Below, piece by piece: positions 7,072-15,993 of a stretch of DNA of 64,000 nt; the first letter of the stretch is position 1; each line of letters begins with the position of its first letter. The stretch comes from Neomicrococcus aestuarii (GTDB taxonomy: Bacteria; Actinomycetota; Actinomycetes; Actinomycetales; Micrococcaceae). Both the position numbers and the translations under genes were made by a program. The stretch spans positions 2,480,001-2,544,000 of the forward strand of contig NZ_JACHDR010000001.1 of NCBI RefSeq assembly GCF_014201135.1, read 5' to 3'. Under the pieces are notes generated by a model that did not search any database, was not told the DNA's origin, and saw only the letters and a list, made by a program, of their open reading frames with translations.

Positions 7072-8616
7072 ATGGTGACTTACATCGTCCGGCGTCTCAT
7101 TGCCGCCGTTCTTATCCTGCTGGGTGCCTCGTTCATCGTGTACCAGCTCACCGCACTTTCTGGTGATCCGCTGGCCGATCTTCGCGAGAGTAACAACCCC
7201 AACAAAGAAGCGCTCATGGCCGCTCGTGCCCAAGCGCTTGACCTCGGCACCCCCGCACCGCTTCGCTATTTCAAGTGGATTGGTGGCGCCGCCCAATGTC
7301 TTATTCCTTTTGCCGCCAAGTGTGACCTCGGAGTCAACTTGGTAGGCGCCCCGGTAACCGAAGCTCTGGGAAGGGCTATGGGTCAGACCATCCTCTTGGT
7401 GACCGCAGCAACCTTCCTCGCGATCTTCATTGGTATCGCCCTGGGAATCATCTCGGCACTGCGTCAGTATTCCGCGCTGGATTACGGCGTGACGTTCATG
7501 GCCTTCCTCTTCTTCTCCTTGCCGATCTTCTGGTTGGCCGTTCTTCTCAAGGAGTACGGAGCCATCGGCTTCAACGACTTCTTGAAGAACCCCGTCTTTT
7601 CGCCGGCGGCCATCGTGATCGCCTCCATCTTCATGGGCATCGTCGTAGTGGTCTTTATGCGCGGCGGCTTTGTTCGCCGGGCGATCGGCTTCGTGATTGG
7701 CGCGGCCGTCACTGCAGGCCTCATGGCCTTGCTGTCGGCAACCGGCTGGTTCCGCAACCCTGGTTTGGGCCCAGTACTGATTGTGCTCTTCGGAGTTGCA
7801 GCGGCCTTCTTGGTGACTCAGCTGGTGTCCGGTATCCGTAACCGCCGTGCCCTGTACTCGGCGCTGATCATGGTCGCGGTGGGTCTTATTTCCTACTACG
7901 CGTTGAACCCGCTCTTCGGCAACATGAGCTGGTGGGGCATCTTCGCCGGCGCCGTCGTGTGCATCATCATCGGTTGCGCCGTGGGTTACTTCATGGGCGG
8001 CTACGATCGCGGTCAGTCCATGCGCGCTGCCAGCATCACGGCACTTCTCATGGGTGGTTTGGTGGTGCTGGACCGCTTCATGATCGAGTGGCCAAACTAC
8101 TTCGATAACTCTCGAGTGCGTGGCCGTCCTATCGCCACCATCGGCTCGAACACGCCAAACCTGCAGGGTGACTGGTGGATTCAAACCACTGACACGTTCA
8201 CCCACTTGCTGTTGCCAACGATCGCGCTCATGCTCGTTTCCTTGGCTGGCTACTCCCGCTACTCGCGTGCGTCCATGCTAGAAATCATGCAGCAGGATTA
8301 CATCCGCACGGCTCGTGCGAAGGGTCTTCCTGAGCGCACCGTGGTGATGCGTCACGCTTTCCGCAACGCGCTGATTCCGCTGGCTACCCTCGTGGCTTTC
8401 GATATCGGCGGCCTGATCGGCGGCGCGGTGGTCACCGAGCGAGTGTTTGCGTTCACCGGTATGGGTGATCTGTTCGTTCACTCTCTGGTGCCCATTCCTG
8501 ACCCTAACCCGGTGATGGGAACGTTCCTCGTGATCGGCATCGTGGCCTTGATCTTCAACCTGATCGCTGACCTGGTCTACTCGGTCCTCGATCCACGCGT
8601 AAGGGTGAAAGCATGA
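7072..8616 (+). CDS. peptide ABC transporter permease (DppB-like) with large membrane insert
   Basis: 514 residues, much longer than the usual 310-340 of DppB. The N-terminus YIVRRLIAAVLILLGASFIVYQLTALSGDPL fits the family start when read in two parts, and the C-terminal third has the coupling-helix region around DYIRTARAKGLPE and MRHAFRNALIPL. Between them, about residues 180-380, lies an added segment with several hydrophobic helices and short basic loops. Similar enlarged DppB proteins occur in actinobacteria. The gene ends in an ATGA overlap with the second permease. Start 7072 has only a weak AAAGG upstream. Confidence 0.88.
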   Translation: MVTYIVRRLIAAVLILLGASFIVYQLTALSGDPLADLRESNNPNKEALMAARAQALDLGTPAPLRYFKWIGGAAQCLIPFAAKCDLGVNLVGAPVTEALGRAMGQTILLVTAATFLAIFIGIALGIISALRQYSALDYGVTFMAFLFFSLPIFWLAVLLKEYGAIGFNDFLKNPVFSPAAIVIASIFMGIVVVVFMRGGFVRRAIGFVIGAAVTAGLMALLSATGWFRNPGLGPVLIVLFGVAAAFLVTQLVSGIRNRRALYSALIMVAVGLISYYALNPLFGNMSWWGIFAGAVVCIIIGCAVGYFMGGYDRGQSMRAASITALLMGGLVVLDRFMIEWPNYFDNSRVRGRPIATIGSNTPNLQGDWWIQTTDTFTHLLLPTIALMLVSLAGYSRYSRASMLEIMQQDYIRTARAKGLPERTVVMRHAFRNALIPLATLVAFDIGGLIGGAVVTERVFAFTGMGDLFVHSLVPIPDPNPVMGTFLVIGIVALIFNLIADLVYSVLDPRVRVKA

Positions 8617-9836
8617 CAACCGCTCCTCAAGTAATTGATGAACGCTCTCAAGGCGGGGGCGAAACCAAGGGCCTTTCACAGGGCGCCATTGTTCGCAAGC
8701 GTTTCTTCGGCAACACTGCGGCAGTGATCTCCATCTTTGTCCTGCTGGGCATTGTGGTGCTGTCCTTCTCATCCATCGGGTTCTTAGGAATTCCGGGTTG
8801 GTGGAAGTACAGCTACACGGACTTCGGTGGCACGGTGAACAACGGTGCCCCCACCTTCGCGGGACCGTTCTCTTGGGGCGATCACCCCTTCGGCCAGGAC
8901 CGCATTGGTCGTGACTACTTCGCGATGACGATGCGTGGCGCTCAGCTGTCCATCATCATCATGTTGGTCATCGGCATCGTCGGCGGCGTTATTGGCGTGG
9001 TCGTTGGAGCCGTTTCCGGTTACTTCCGCGGCTGGGTCGAATCGGTGCTGATGCGCCTGGTTGACGTTGTCATCATCATCCCGCTCATCATCCTCGCTGC
9101 CGTCTTGGGTCGCGTTGCCGGTGGCACCTTCACTGGTACTAGCGCAGTCGTCGCTTTGGGCTTGTTCATTGGCTTGGCCATTTGGACCGGCTTGGCGCGA
9201 CTCGTTCGCGGTGAATTCTTGTCCCTTCGCGAACGTGAGTTCGTGGATGCGGCACGCATCGCTGGCGCGTCGAACACCCGCATCATTTTCAAGCACATCC
9301 TGCCGAACTCGGTGGGCGTGATCATTGTGAACGTGACGCTCTTGATGTCCAGCGCGATCCTCTTGGAAACCGCGCTGTCCTTCTTGGGCTTGGGCGTGAA
9401 AGCACCGGACGTGTCGCTCGGTTCTTTGATTTCTGAGAACCAGCAGGCGTTCACCACGCGTCCGTGGTTGTTCTGGTTCCCTGGCTTGTTCATTGTGATC
9501 ATCTGCTTGTGCATCAACTTCATTGGTGACGGCTTGCGAGATGCTTTTGACCCGCGTCAGAAGAAGTTCAGCGCTAAGCGCGCGAAGGAACGCGCGGACG
9601 TGGCTGGGTCCGGTGCTGCCGCGGCTACTGCTCCTGCGGTGACTGCGCAGACCGCGGAGGGGCACGCTCCTACGGCTTCAGCGGTGATTCAGGACATGGG
9701 TACCAGTCCGACGACGCAGCTCGGCTCAGGCCCGGCAGTTTCCGGTCCCGGGGCCGCACTTGAGGCGGACGGTGGCCCGTATAGGCCAGAAGATCCTGAA
9801 GGCGAATCCCGCGGTGGAAAGCACCGTCAGGACTAA
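8613..9836 (+). CDS. peptide ABC transporter permease (DppC-like)
   Basis: 407 residues, starting in a 4-bp overlap with the upstream permease. It has an N-terminal cytoplasmic lead, one helix, the periplasm-side HPFGQDRIGRDYF motif typical of DppC/OppC, and the inner-membrane permease domain with the coupling motif VDAARIAGASNTRIIFKHILPN read as the EAA loop. After residue about 315 comes a tail of some 90 residues, disordered and rich in Ala, Thr, Pro and Gly, unusual for the family. A long perfect hairpin follows the stop. Its ATPase partner is the fused gene at 10641, on the far side of an opposed gene. Confidence 0.9.
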   Translation: MTTAPQVIDERSQGGGETKGLSQGAIVRKRFFGNTAAVISIFVLLGIVVLSFSSIGFLGIPGWWKYSYTDFGGTVNNGAPTFAGPFSWGDHPFGQDRIGRDYFAMTMRGAQLSIIIMLVIGIVGGVIGVVVGAVSGYFRGWVESVLMRLVDVVIIIPLIILAAVLGRVAGGTFTGTSAVVALGLFIGLAIWTGLARLVRGEFLSLREREFVDAARIAGASNTRIIFKHILPNSVGVIIVNVTLLMSSAILLETALSFLGLGVKAPDVSLGSLISENQQAFTTRPWLFWFPGLFIVIICLCINFIGDGLRDAFDPRQKKFSAKRAKERADVAGSGAAAATAPAVTAQTAEGHAPTASAVIQDMGTSPTTQLGSGPAVSGPGAALEADGGPYRPEDPEGESRGGKHRQD

Positions 9837-9842
9837 CCGACG

Positions 9843-9893
9843 CTGATTGGATCTGCAGGATCTGCAAGATTCAGATCCTGCAGATCCAATCAG
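9843..9893. terminator. long perfect hairpin between convergent genes
   Basis: 22-bp perfect arms (9843-9864 and 9872-9893) flank a seven-base loop. It sits between the end of the DppC-like gene and the end of the convergent PH-domain gene. No strong T-tract on either side. Confidence 0.75.
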
Positions 9894-9922
9894 TTCAGCA
9901 GAAGCTTCGGACCAAGCAGAAC

Positions 9923-10558
9923 TTAGACAGCAGCGATTCCGGTGACGACGGTCGCCACGAGCAAGAGAAGGAGGGAAGCAAGATGGAGAAGATTCCATCG
10001 GCGACAGACCACTGCGGTCTCGGTTCGGTCGATATCCAGAAGGCCTCGCTCCGCTTTGTCCGCGAGTCGATCTCGGATCTGCTTGGCGACAATGCCGGAA
10101 TCCGTCGTGAAGTGATCACCGGCACGCATGGTGGTGAACTTGGCTTTGTCCCGGCCATCAGCGCGCTGGTATTCACGCTCGGTCCGGCGCGATTCCCGCA
10201 AGGAGCTCGTGGCACCCGGTGCTGGGGCAGCCCACGCAGCGTATTTCTTGCCGGGCGTGTTCACGGTGACGGAGTACTTGGTCTCCACGTTGATGATGGC
10301 GTCCCACGGGATGGTGACATCGCTGAACGGATTGACGAACGTCACCGCATCATCGGTCACTGCCACTCGCGGATGCACCCACAGGATGTAGGCCAAAAGG
10401 CCGGCCGTCAGCCACAACAGCACGCCGAACCAGTGCACTCCACCCAGCACCGAGGCTACAACGCCCACGGCACACAGAATTATCGCGACGATCGCCAAGA
10501 TCAGCGCATTGCGAGGGCGGAAGGTGTAGTCCGGGAACCGGTTTGCATTCGAAGCCAT
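9923..10558 (-). CDS. PH-domain membrane protein
   Basis: 211 residues from ATG 10558, preceded by GGAG. Two hydrophobic segments (about 20-60) form an N-terminal hairpin in the membrane, followed by HPRVAVTDDAVTFVNPFSDVTIPW, read in parts as a bacterial PH-like domain. A charged loop and a C-terminal transmembrane helix (about 190-210) complete it. The family is widespread in actinobacteria with no firm function. It is opposed to, and placed between, the permease and ATPase genes of the peptide transporter; whether it affects that transporter is unknown. Confidence 0.75.
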   Translation of the reverse strand: MASNANRFPDYTFRPRNALILAIVAIILCAVGVVASVLGGVHWFGVLLWLTAGLLAYILWVHPRVAVTDDAVTFVNPFSDVTIPWDAIINVETKYSVTVNTPGKKYAAWAAPAPGATSSLRESRRTEREYQRADGRDKAKFTTMRAGDHFTTDSGIVAKQIRDRLADKAERGLLDIDRTETAVVCRRWNLLHLASLLLLLVATVVTGIAAV

Positions 10559-10640
10559 GCGCTCCATGCTGACAAGAAAATGGCGATTGAGCGAATTACC
10601 ACCTTTTCACCTCTCCGTCTCGCAAAGGACGATCAGACTC

Positions 10641-12488
10641 ATGACTGAGAACAACGAAGCCGAATACACGGACAAGCCAACGCTTGAGCCGGCCGCGAAG
10701 AAGGGTCCGGTGCTTGAGGTCACCAACCTTTCGGTGGACTTTGGCGTGGACCGCGAATGGGTCCCCGCAGCGATGGACGTGAGCTTCCACGTGAACGCCG
10801 GCGAAGTGCTGGCCCTCGTAGGCGAGTCCGGTTCCGGAAAGTCCGTTTCCACCATGGCCACCTTGGGGCTCTTGCCGTCGAACGCTCGCACGAGCGGTTC
10901 GGTCAAGGTCAACGGCCGCGAGATCCTCAACGCTTCGCCAGCGAAACTTCGCCAAGTGCGCGGCCAAGAGGTCGCCGTGATCTTCCAGGAGCCCATGACG
11001 GCTCTGAACCCGGTGTACACCGTGGGCTTCCAAATCATTGAGACCTTGCGACTCCACACGGAGATGTCGCCCAAGCAAGCTGAAGAGCGCGCTTTGGAGA
11101 TGTTGGCTCTCGTGGAACTTCCAGATCCCAAGAAAGCCTTCCGGTCCTACCCACACCAGTTGTCCGGCGGTCAGCGTCAGCGCGCCATGATTGCGCAGTC
11201 GCTCTCCACGGATCCACGATTGCTCATCGCCGATGAGCCCACCACCGCTCTTGACGTGACGGTTCAGGCCGAAATCCTGGACCTCATGCGCAACCTGCGA
11301 AACAAGCTGAACGCGGCGATCGTCTTGATCACACACGACATGGGCGTAGTCGCGGACCTGTCCGACCGCATCGCCGTGATGCGTCATGGTCGCATCGTGG
11401 AGACCGGTTCTTCGGCCGAGATCTTCGCGAACCCGAAGCACCCTTACACGCAGGACTTGTTGGCCGCCGTGCCGAAGCTGGGTCAGGGTAGCGAGAGCGA
11501 TTCCGAGGTGGACATCGTGGCAGCCGTTGCGGCAGCCACCAATGTTGAGCTCGAAGAGACCGCTGATGCTGAAGAGTTTGCGCGCCGCGAAGCCCAGATC
11601 AAGGCAGAAGCCAAGATTGCGGCAAAGGACAGCCACCGTCTCACGGACCGCCCCGTGGTGTTGGAACTCAAAGATGTTGCCATCGAGTACCCCAAGCAGG
11701 GTCGCGTTCCCGCGTTCCGCGCGGTGGAGCATGCGGACCTGATTGTTCATCAGGGCGAAGTGGTGGGCTTGGTGGGCGAGTCTGGCTCCGGCAAGACGAC
11801 CATTGGCCGCGCAGCCGTTGGCCTCCTGCCTGTGGCCGAAGGCTCACTGGTAGTCAACGGACGCGAAATCTTTGGCTTGAAGTCAACGTCGAAGGAAATG
11901 CATGACGTCCGCCGTAACGTCGGCGTGGTCTTCCAGGACCCGTCGAGCTCACTGAACCCCCGCTTGCCGATCGGCGAATCCATTGGCGAGCCAATGTATC
12001 TCGCTGGCGTAGCCAAGGGCGCCGAACTCCAGAAGCGCATCGAGCGTTTGCTGGACCAGGTGGAGCTGCCTCGCGCGTACCGTAACCGTTACCCGCACGA
12101 ACTCTCCGGCGGTCAGAAGCAGCGCGTGGGCATCGCTCGAGCGCTTTCCCTCGAGCCAAAGCTCATGGTGGCAGATGAGCCAACCTCCGCTTTGGACGTG
12201 TCCGTGCAGGCCAAGGTCTTGGACTTGTTCCAGAACTTGCAGCGAGAAATGGGATTCGCGTGCCTCTTCGTGACCCACGACCTCGCGGTCATCGACGTAC
12301 TCGCTTCCCACATTGTGGTGATGCGTCACGGTCGGATCGTGGAGCAGGGATCGCGCGATGAAATCCTGCGCAACCCTCAGGACGCTTACACGCAGCGACT
12401 CATGGCTGCGGTTCCGGTGCCGGATCCAGAAATCCAGCGTCAGCGTCGCGAACTGCGCCAGAAATTGGCAGAATCGAACGCTTCGTAA
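10641..12488 (+). CDS. fused double ATPase of peptide ABC transporter (DppD-DppF type)
   Basis: 615 residues with two complete ABC domains. Domain 1: Walker A GESGSGKS at 61-68, signature LSGGQ 174-178, Walker B LLIADE 194-199, H-loop THD. Domain 2: Walker A GESGSGKT at 379-386, signature LSGGQ 488-492, Walker B LMVADE 508-513. A charged linker of about 60 residues (285-345) joins them. In most bacteria these are two genes, DppD and DppF. Start ATG 10641 has AGGA eleven nt upstream. It should energise the permeases at 7072-9836 despite the opposed gene between. Confidence 0.92.
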   Translation: MTENNEAEYTDKPTLEPAAKKGPVLEVTNLSVDFGVDREWVPAAMDVSFHVNAGEVLALVGESGSGKSVSTMATLGLLPSNARTSGSVKVNGREILNASPAKLRQVRGQEVAVIFQEPMTALNPVYTVGFQIIETLRLHTEMSPKQAEERALEMLALVELPDPKKAFRSYPHQLSGGQRQRAMIAQSLSTDPRLLIADEPTTALDVTVQAEILDLMRNLRNKLNAAIVLITHDMGVVADLSDRIAVMRHGRIVETGSSAEIFANPKHPYTQDLLAAVPKLGQGSESDSEVDIVAAVAAATNVELEETADAEEFARREAQIKAEAKIAAKDSHRLTDRPVVLELKDVAIEYPKQGRVPAFRAVEHADLIVHQGEVVGLVGESGSGKTTIGRAAVGLLPVAEGSLVVNGREIFGLKSTSKEMHDVRRNVGVVFQDPSSSLNPRLPIGESIGEPMYLAGVAKGAELQKRIERLLDQVELPRAYRNRYPHELSGGQKQRVGIARALSLEPKLMVADEPTSALDVSVQAKVLDLFQNLQREMGFACLFVTHDLAVIDVLASHIVVMRHGRIVEQGSRDEILRNPQDAYTQRLMAAVPVPDPEIQRQRRELRQKLAESNAS

Positions 12489-12523
12489 TTTCTTTCTGAG
12501 CCCCGGTTTGCTCCTTCTTTACT

Positions 12524-12572
12524 AGTACGACGCCGCAGCTTCCGTTCTTAACGCGAGCTGCGGCGTCGTACT
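12524..12572. terminator. palindromic terminator made of the dispersed GACGCCGCAGC element
   Basis: AGTACGACGCCGCAGCT (12524-12540) and its exact reverse complement (12556-12572) flank a 15-base loop. It lies 36 bp after the ABC ATPase stop. The arms are variants of the element seen elsewhere in the window. Confidence 0.75.
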
Positions 12573-12633
12573 GTCTTGGGCGAGTCTTCCCCCGCCGCGG
12601 CGGGTGTGGTAGGAGGAGGGTGCATTAGGGGTT

Positions 12634-12639
12634 TAGAAT
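12634..12639 (+). promoter_or_regulatory. -10 hexamer upstream of typA
   Basis: TAGAAT lies about 60 bp before the typA ATG, giving a leader of about 55 nt. No good -35 is evident. Confidence 0.4.
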
Positions 12640-12699
12640 TGTGTGTTGGGCCGTCATTTGCGGCGGTGTCCCGTTCCCCATCGAATTGAGTCTTTACGC

Positions 12700-14622
12700 A
12701 TGTCTGATTTCTCCTCGGAAGCAAATACCGCAGTACGCAATGATTTGCGCAATGTCGCTATCGTTGCGCACGTTGACCACGGCAAGACCACTCTTGTGGA
12801 CGCTATGCTCGGCCAGACCGGTGCTTTCTCTGATCACGGAGAAAAAGAAGACCGCGTTATGGACTCTGGCGAACTGGAACGCGAAAAGGGTATTACCATC
12901 CTCGCGAAGAACACCACCGTGTTCTACTCCGGTCCTGCCGCTGAAGGCAACAACATCGTCATCAACGTGATTGACACCCCGGGCCACGCCGACTTCGGTG
13001 GCGAAGTGGAACGCGGTCTGTCCATGGTTGATGGCGTGGTGCTCCTCGTTGACTCCTCCGAGGGCCCGCTCCCACAGACGCGCTTCGTATTGCGCAAGGC
13101 TCTTGCCGCGAAGCTCCCCGTTATCCTCGTGGTGAACAAGACCGACCGTCCCGATGCTCGCATCGAAGGCGTTGTCTCTGACTCCATGGACCTTCTCTTG
13201 GGCTTGGCTTCCGACCTCGCAGAAGAAGTTCCTGACCTTGACCTTGACTCCGTTCTGGATGTTCCTGTGGTTTACGCATCCGGTAAGGCCGGCCGCGCAT
13301 CCCTCGAACAGCCTGCAGATGGCACGCTTCCTAACGAAGAAGACCTCGAGCCACTGTTCGCAGCCATCATCAAGCACATTCCTGCTCCTAGCTACGACCC
13401 GCAGGAAGTTCTTCAGGCACACGTCACCAACCTTGACGCATCGCCGTTCTTGGGCCGTTTGGCACTGCTCCGTATCTTCAACGGCACCCTGAAGAAGGGC
13501 CAGCAGGTTGCGTGGGCACGCCAGGATGGCACCACCAAGACCGTGAAGATCACCGAACTTCTTGCTACTCGCGGACTTGACCGCGTCCCAGCTGAATCCG
13601 CTGGACCAGGCGAGATCGTGGCTGTTGCAGGTATCGAAGACATCATGATTGGCGAGACCCTCACGGATCTCGACAACCCCAAGCCACTCCCACTGATCAC
13701 CGTGGACGATCCTGCGATCTCCATGACCGTGGGTATCAACACCTCACCGCTGGCCGGCCGCGTCAAGGGCGCCAAGGTCACCGCGCGCCAGGTCAAGGAC
13801 CGTTTGGAGCGCGAGCTCATCGGTAACGTGTCCATCAAGGTTCTTCCTACCGAGCGTCCAGACGCTTGGGAAGTTCAGGGCCGTGGCGAATTGGCACTGG
13901 CTATCCTCGTGGAGCAGATGCGTCGCGAAAACTTTGAGCTCACCGTGGGTAAGCCACAGGTTGTGACCAAGATTGTTGACGGCAAGGTGCACGAGCCAAT
14001 CGAGCACATGACCATCGACGTTCCTGAAGAGTTCTTGGGCGCTGTCACGCAGCTCATGGCAGCTCGCAAGGGCCGCATGTCCTCCATGACCAACCACGGC
14101 ACCGGCTGGGTTCGTATGGAATTCGCTGTTCCTGCCCGTGGCTTGATCGGCTTCCGTACCAAGTTCTTGACCGAAACCCGCGGCGCTGGCATCGCGTCCT
14201 CCTACTCCGGTGGCTACGAGCCATGGGCCGGCGACATCGAGTACCGCATCAACGGTTCGCTCATCGCCGACCGCGCCGGTGTGGCAACGCCGTTCGCCAT
14301 GATCAACCTGCAAGAGCGCGGCACCTTCTTCGTGGAACCAACCTCTGAGGTCTACGAAGGCATGATCGTCGGCGAGAACTCCCGCGCAGATGACATGGAC
14401 GTGAACATCACCAAGGAAAAGAAGCTCACCAACATGCGCTCTTCCACGGCTGATAACTTCGAAGGCCTGACGCCTCCTCGCAAGCTGACTTTGGAAGAGT
14501 CCCTCGAATTCGCTCGCGAAGACGAGTGTGTGGAAGTGACCCCAGAGTCCATCCGCATCCGCAAGGTCATCCTTGACGCCAACGAGCGCGCTAAGGCAGC
14601 TCGTCAGCGTTCACGCAACTAG
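12700..14622 (+). CDS. typA: translational GTPase TypA/BipA
   Basis: 640 residues from ATG 12700. G1 is AHVDHGKTT at 23-31, DTPGHADF is G3 and NKTDRP is G4. The order is GTP-binding domain, beta-barrel, EF-G-like domains and the BipA-specific C-terminus with the GTGWVRMEF and ARGLIGFRT stretches. BipA binds the ribosome and helps 50S assembly and growth under stress. Neighbours are not functionally linked. The longer frame to 12643 is not needed: family members start near the MSDF sequence. No clear Shine-Dalgarno sequence precedes the ATG. Confidence 0.96.
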   Translation: MSDFSSEANTAVRNDLRNVAIVAHVDHGKTTLVDAMLGQTGAFSDHGEKEDRVMDSGELEREKGITILAKNTTVFYSGPAAEGNNIVINVIDTPGHADFGGEVERGLSMVDGVVLLVDSSEGPLPQTRFVLRKALAAKLPVILVVNKTDRPDARIEGVVSDSMDLLLGLASDLAEEVPDLDLDSVLDVPVVYASGKAGRASLEQPADGTLPNEEDLEPLFAAIIKHIPAPSYDPQEVLQAHVTNLDASPFLGRLALLRIFNGTLKKGQQVAWARQDGTTKTVKITELLATRGLDRVPAESAGPGEIVAVAGIEDIMIGETLTDLDNPKPLPLITVDDPAISMTVGINTSPLAGRVKGAKVTARQVKDRLERELIGNVSIKVLPTERPDAWEVQGRGELALAILVEQMRRENFELTVGKPQVVTKIVDGKVHEPIEHMTIDVPEEFLGAVTQLMAARKGRMSSMTNHGTGWVRMEFAVPARGLIGFRTKFLTETRGAGIASSYSGGYEPWAGDIEYRINGSLIADRAGVATPFAMINLQERGTFFVEPTSEVYEGMIVGENSRADDMDVNITKEKKLTNMRSSTADNFEGLTPPRKLTLEESLEFAREDECVEVTPESIRIRKVILDANERAKAARQRSRN

Positions 14623-14638
14623 TTTCGCGAAAGCAAAC

Positions 14639-14644
14639 TAATCT
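14639..14644 (+). promoter_or_regulatory. -10 hexamer of a leaderless promoter
   Basis: TAATCT ends seven nt before the ATG at 14652. Confidence 0.45.
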
Positions 14645-14651
14645 GGTGTCT

Positions 14652-15101
14652 ATGACTTCGCAGTTTCCAACACCGCCGCTCGCCACTACTAGCGAGCGGC
14701 CGGAAACTCCGTCTTCCGTGCCCGCCACCATCGCCTATGCGGTGGTGTGCGGCGCGGCAGCCGCGTTCATAGGCACCATTTTGCATGCCCAGATCATTTT
14801 CTTCGGCGACTTCCCGCTCACCTGGGGAGCGGTAGTTTCACTCGTGGCCGCCGGACTCTTGTTCATCTACGTGGGTCTGAAGACGCTCCGCGTGTGGAGT
14901 ACCGCTGTCGCTGGCATCATCGCTTACGTGCTGGTGGCGTGGTCGGCGATGGATCCCAACAACCGATTCATCGTCCCCATGGACTACGTGAGCTATTTCC
15001 CCGGCCCTGCAATCGCAGGAGCCATCTGGGTGTACGGCGTGGCAGCAGCCACGCTCGTGGCTCTGATAGTGGTGGCGCGGCGCCTCAAGCGCTCACGCTA
15101 A
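14652..15101 (+). CDS. small four-helix membrane protein
   Basis: 149 residues. After a Thr/Pro-rich cytoplasmic lead of about 25 residues come four hydrophobic segments (about 26-48, 56-74, 80-98, 115-140) and a basic end RRLKRSR. Similar proteins sit near typA in Micrococcales and are annotated only as hypothetical or DUF6113-like; I am not sure of the family. ATG 14652 is chosen over GTG 14646 because TAATCT stands seven nt upstream. Its stop codon abuts the stop of the convergent ArsR-type gene. Confidence 0.65.
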   Translation: MTSQFPTPPLATTSERPETPSSVPATIAYAVVCGAAAAFIGTILHAQIIFFGDFPLTWGAVVSLVAAGLLFIYVGLKTLRVWSTAVAGIIAYVLVAWSAMDPNNRFIVPMDYVSYFPGPAIAGAIWVYGVAAATLVALIVVARRLKRSR

Positions 15102-15596
15102 TCAGTTGGCAGTTTGGTCCACGTGATGGGCTACAAACAGCGACGTGGCCAAGCCGTCCTCGTCCGATGGCCGGAAGGCGTATTCCGTCACGAGGTCAGA
15201 CATGCGCTGCAGAAACTCTTTCTGATCCTCTTCGCTGAGCTTGAGCCCCACGCGCATGATCTGCATTTCATCCGGCGCTAGGCCGTCGATCTCTTGCAAG
15301 AACGTCTCCACGAGAACAGGGGAGGCGTCTGGAATTCGGGTTCCCCAGGACTTCTTAGTGGCCCGGTAGGGGACTTCTTTGGCGCCCCGCTTTCCGCGAC
15401 GCTCCTCTTCAGCTTCAATAAAACCGTTGGCAAGCAGCGTGCGCACGTGATGCAAAGACGTTGCCGGGTTGATCCCCAACAGGTCCGCGATCTCCTTATT
15501 GGTGCGTGCTTTGTGCAGGCACAAGCGCAGGATGCGGAGTCGAACGGGCGAGCTCAACGCGCGGGCTCGTGCTTGAACTTCTTCGTCAGTTGCCAT
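15102..15596 (-). CDS. ArsR-type winged-helix transcriptional regulator
   Basis: 164 residues. ALSSPVRLRILRLCL opens the domain, and NKEIADLLGINPATSLHHVRTLLANGFI (in two parts) is the recognition helix-turn-helix; a wing rich in Arg/Lys follows at about 65-80. No metal-binding Cys pairs are present, so it is not a classic arsenic sensor. The C-terminal half is helical and may dimerise. The start codon lies seven nt after TATGAT. Targets unknown. Confidence 0.82.
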   Translation of the reverse strand: MATDEEVQARARALSSPVRLRILRLCLHKARTNKEIADLLGINPATSLHHVRTLLANGFIEAEEERRGKRGAKEVPYRATKKSWGTRIPDASPVLVETFLQEIDGLAPDEMQIMRVGLKLSEEDQKEFLQRMSDLVTEYAFRPSDEDGLATSLFVAHHVDQTAN

Positions 15597-15603
15597 GCAC
15601 TAA

Positions 15604-15609
15604 ATCATA
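15604..15609 (-). promoter_or_regulatory. -10 hexamer of a leaderless promoter
   Basis: On the minus strand TATGAT ends seven nt before the ATG at 15596. Confidence 0.5.
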
Positions 15610-15646
15610 GAGCAAAGCCAATCACTTCGCCCCGATCAGTGACGCG

Positions 15647-15916
15647 CTAACTTTCCGCTAAACGACGCGGCTTCCGTGGGGGAGGCACCGGCTTCGCCAA
15701 TCGGACAGCGGATAACTCCACGCGAACTAACCCGCTACGCGTCTCGATCTCCACCGCATCCTCACTCAGCGCGGTCAGTAACCCCAGCGCATCTGAGAGC
15801 GAGTGACCGAGGTGAGCTGCGTCGTCGTCCTCCGAAAGAGCAAAACGAACCACCCACCGCTGGCCCACAGCGCCATGCTTCAGCAAGCGAGCGGCGGCGG
15901 GCGTAGGGGATGTCAC
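15647..15916 (-). CDS. small SH3-like-domain protein
   Basis: 89 residues. The pattern GQRWVVRFALSEDD, a middle region on LGLLTALSEDAVEIETRSG (read in parts) and the ending VRLAKPVPPPRKPRR resemble the N-terminal SH3-like domain of actinobacterial GNAT acetyltransferases of the Rv0428c type. The acetyltransferase domain itself is absent, so this is either a free-standing domain or a remnant. It diverges from fdxA with 77 bp between. It also holds one GACGACGCAGC element (15816-15826, minus orientation), coding Asp-Asp-Ala-Ala. Confidence 0.65.
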   Translation of the reverse strand: MTSPTPAAARLLKHGAVGQRWVVRFALSEDDDAAHLGHSLSDALGLLTALSEDAVEIETRSGLVRVELSAVRLAKPVPPPRKPRRLAES

Positions 15917-15951
15917 GTGCCCAGCTTACTCACAAGGGGCGCGCGGGGTCT

Positions 15952-15957
15952 AAGATA
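15952..15957 (+). promoter_or_regulatory. -10 hexamer of the fdxA promoter
   Basis: TAAGAT stands about 37 nt before the fdxA start, leaving room for a short leader with its Shine-Dalgarno sequence. Confidence 0.4.
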
Positions 15958-15993
15958 CTAGAAGGTTTTGGCACTCAGAAAGGTATGTGAACC

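Noticed and set aside
7003-8205. 400-residue open frame on the minus strand
   Set aside because: Fully antisense to the DppB-like permease; its composition (His, Gln, Glu, Asp rich, no helices or motifs) is the mirror of a membrane protein's codons.
10596-11750. 384-residue minus-strand frame
   Set aside because: Antisense to the fused ABC ATPase with intact Walker motifs.
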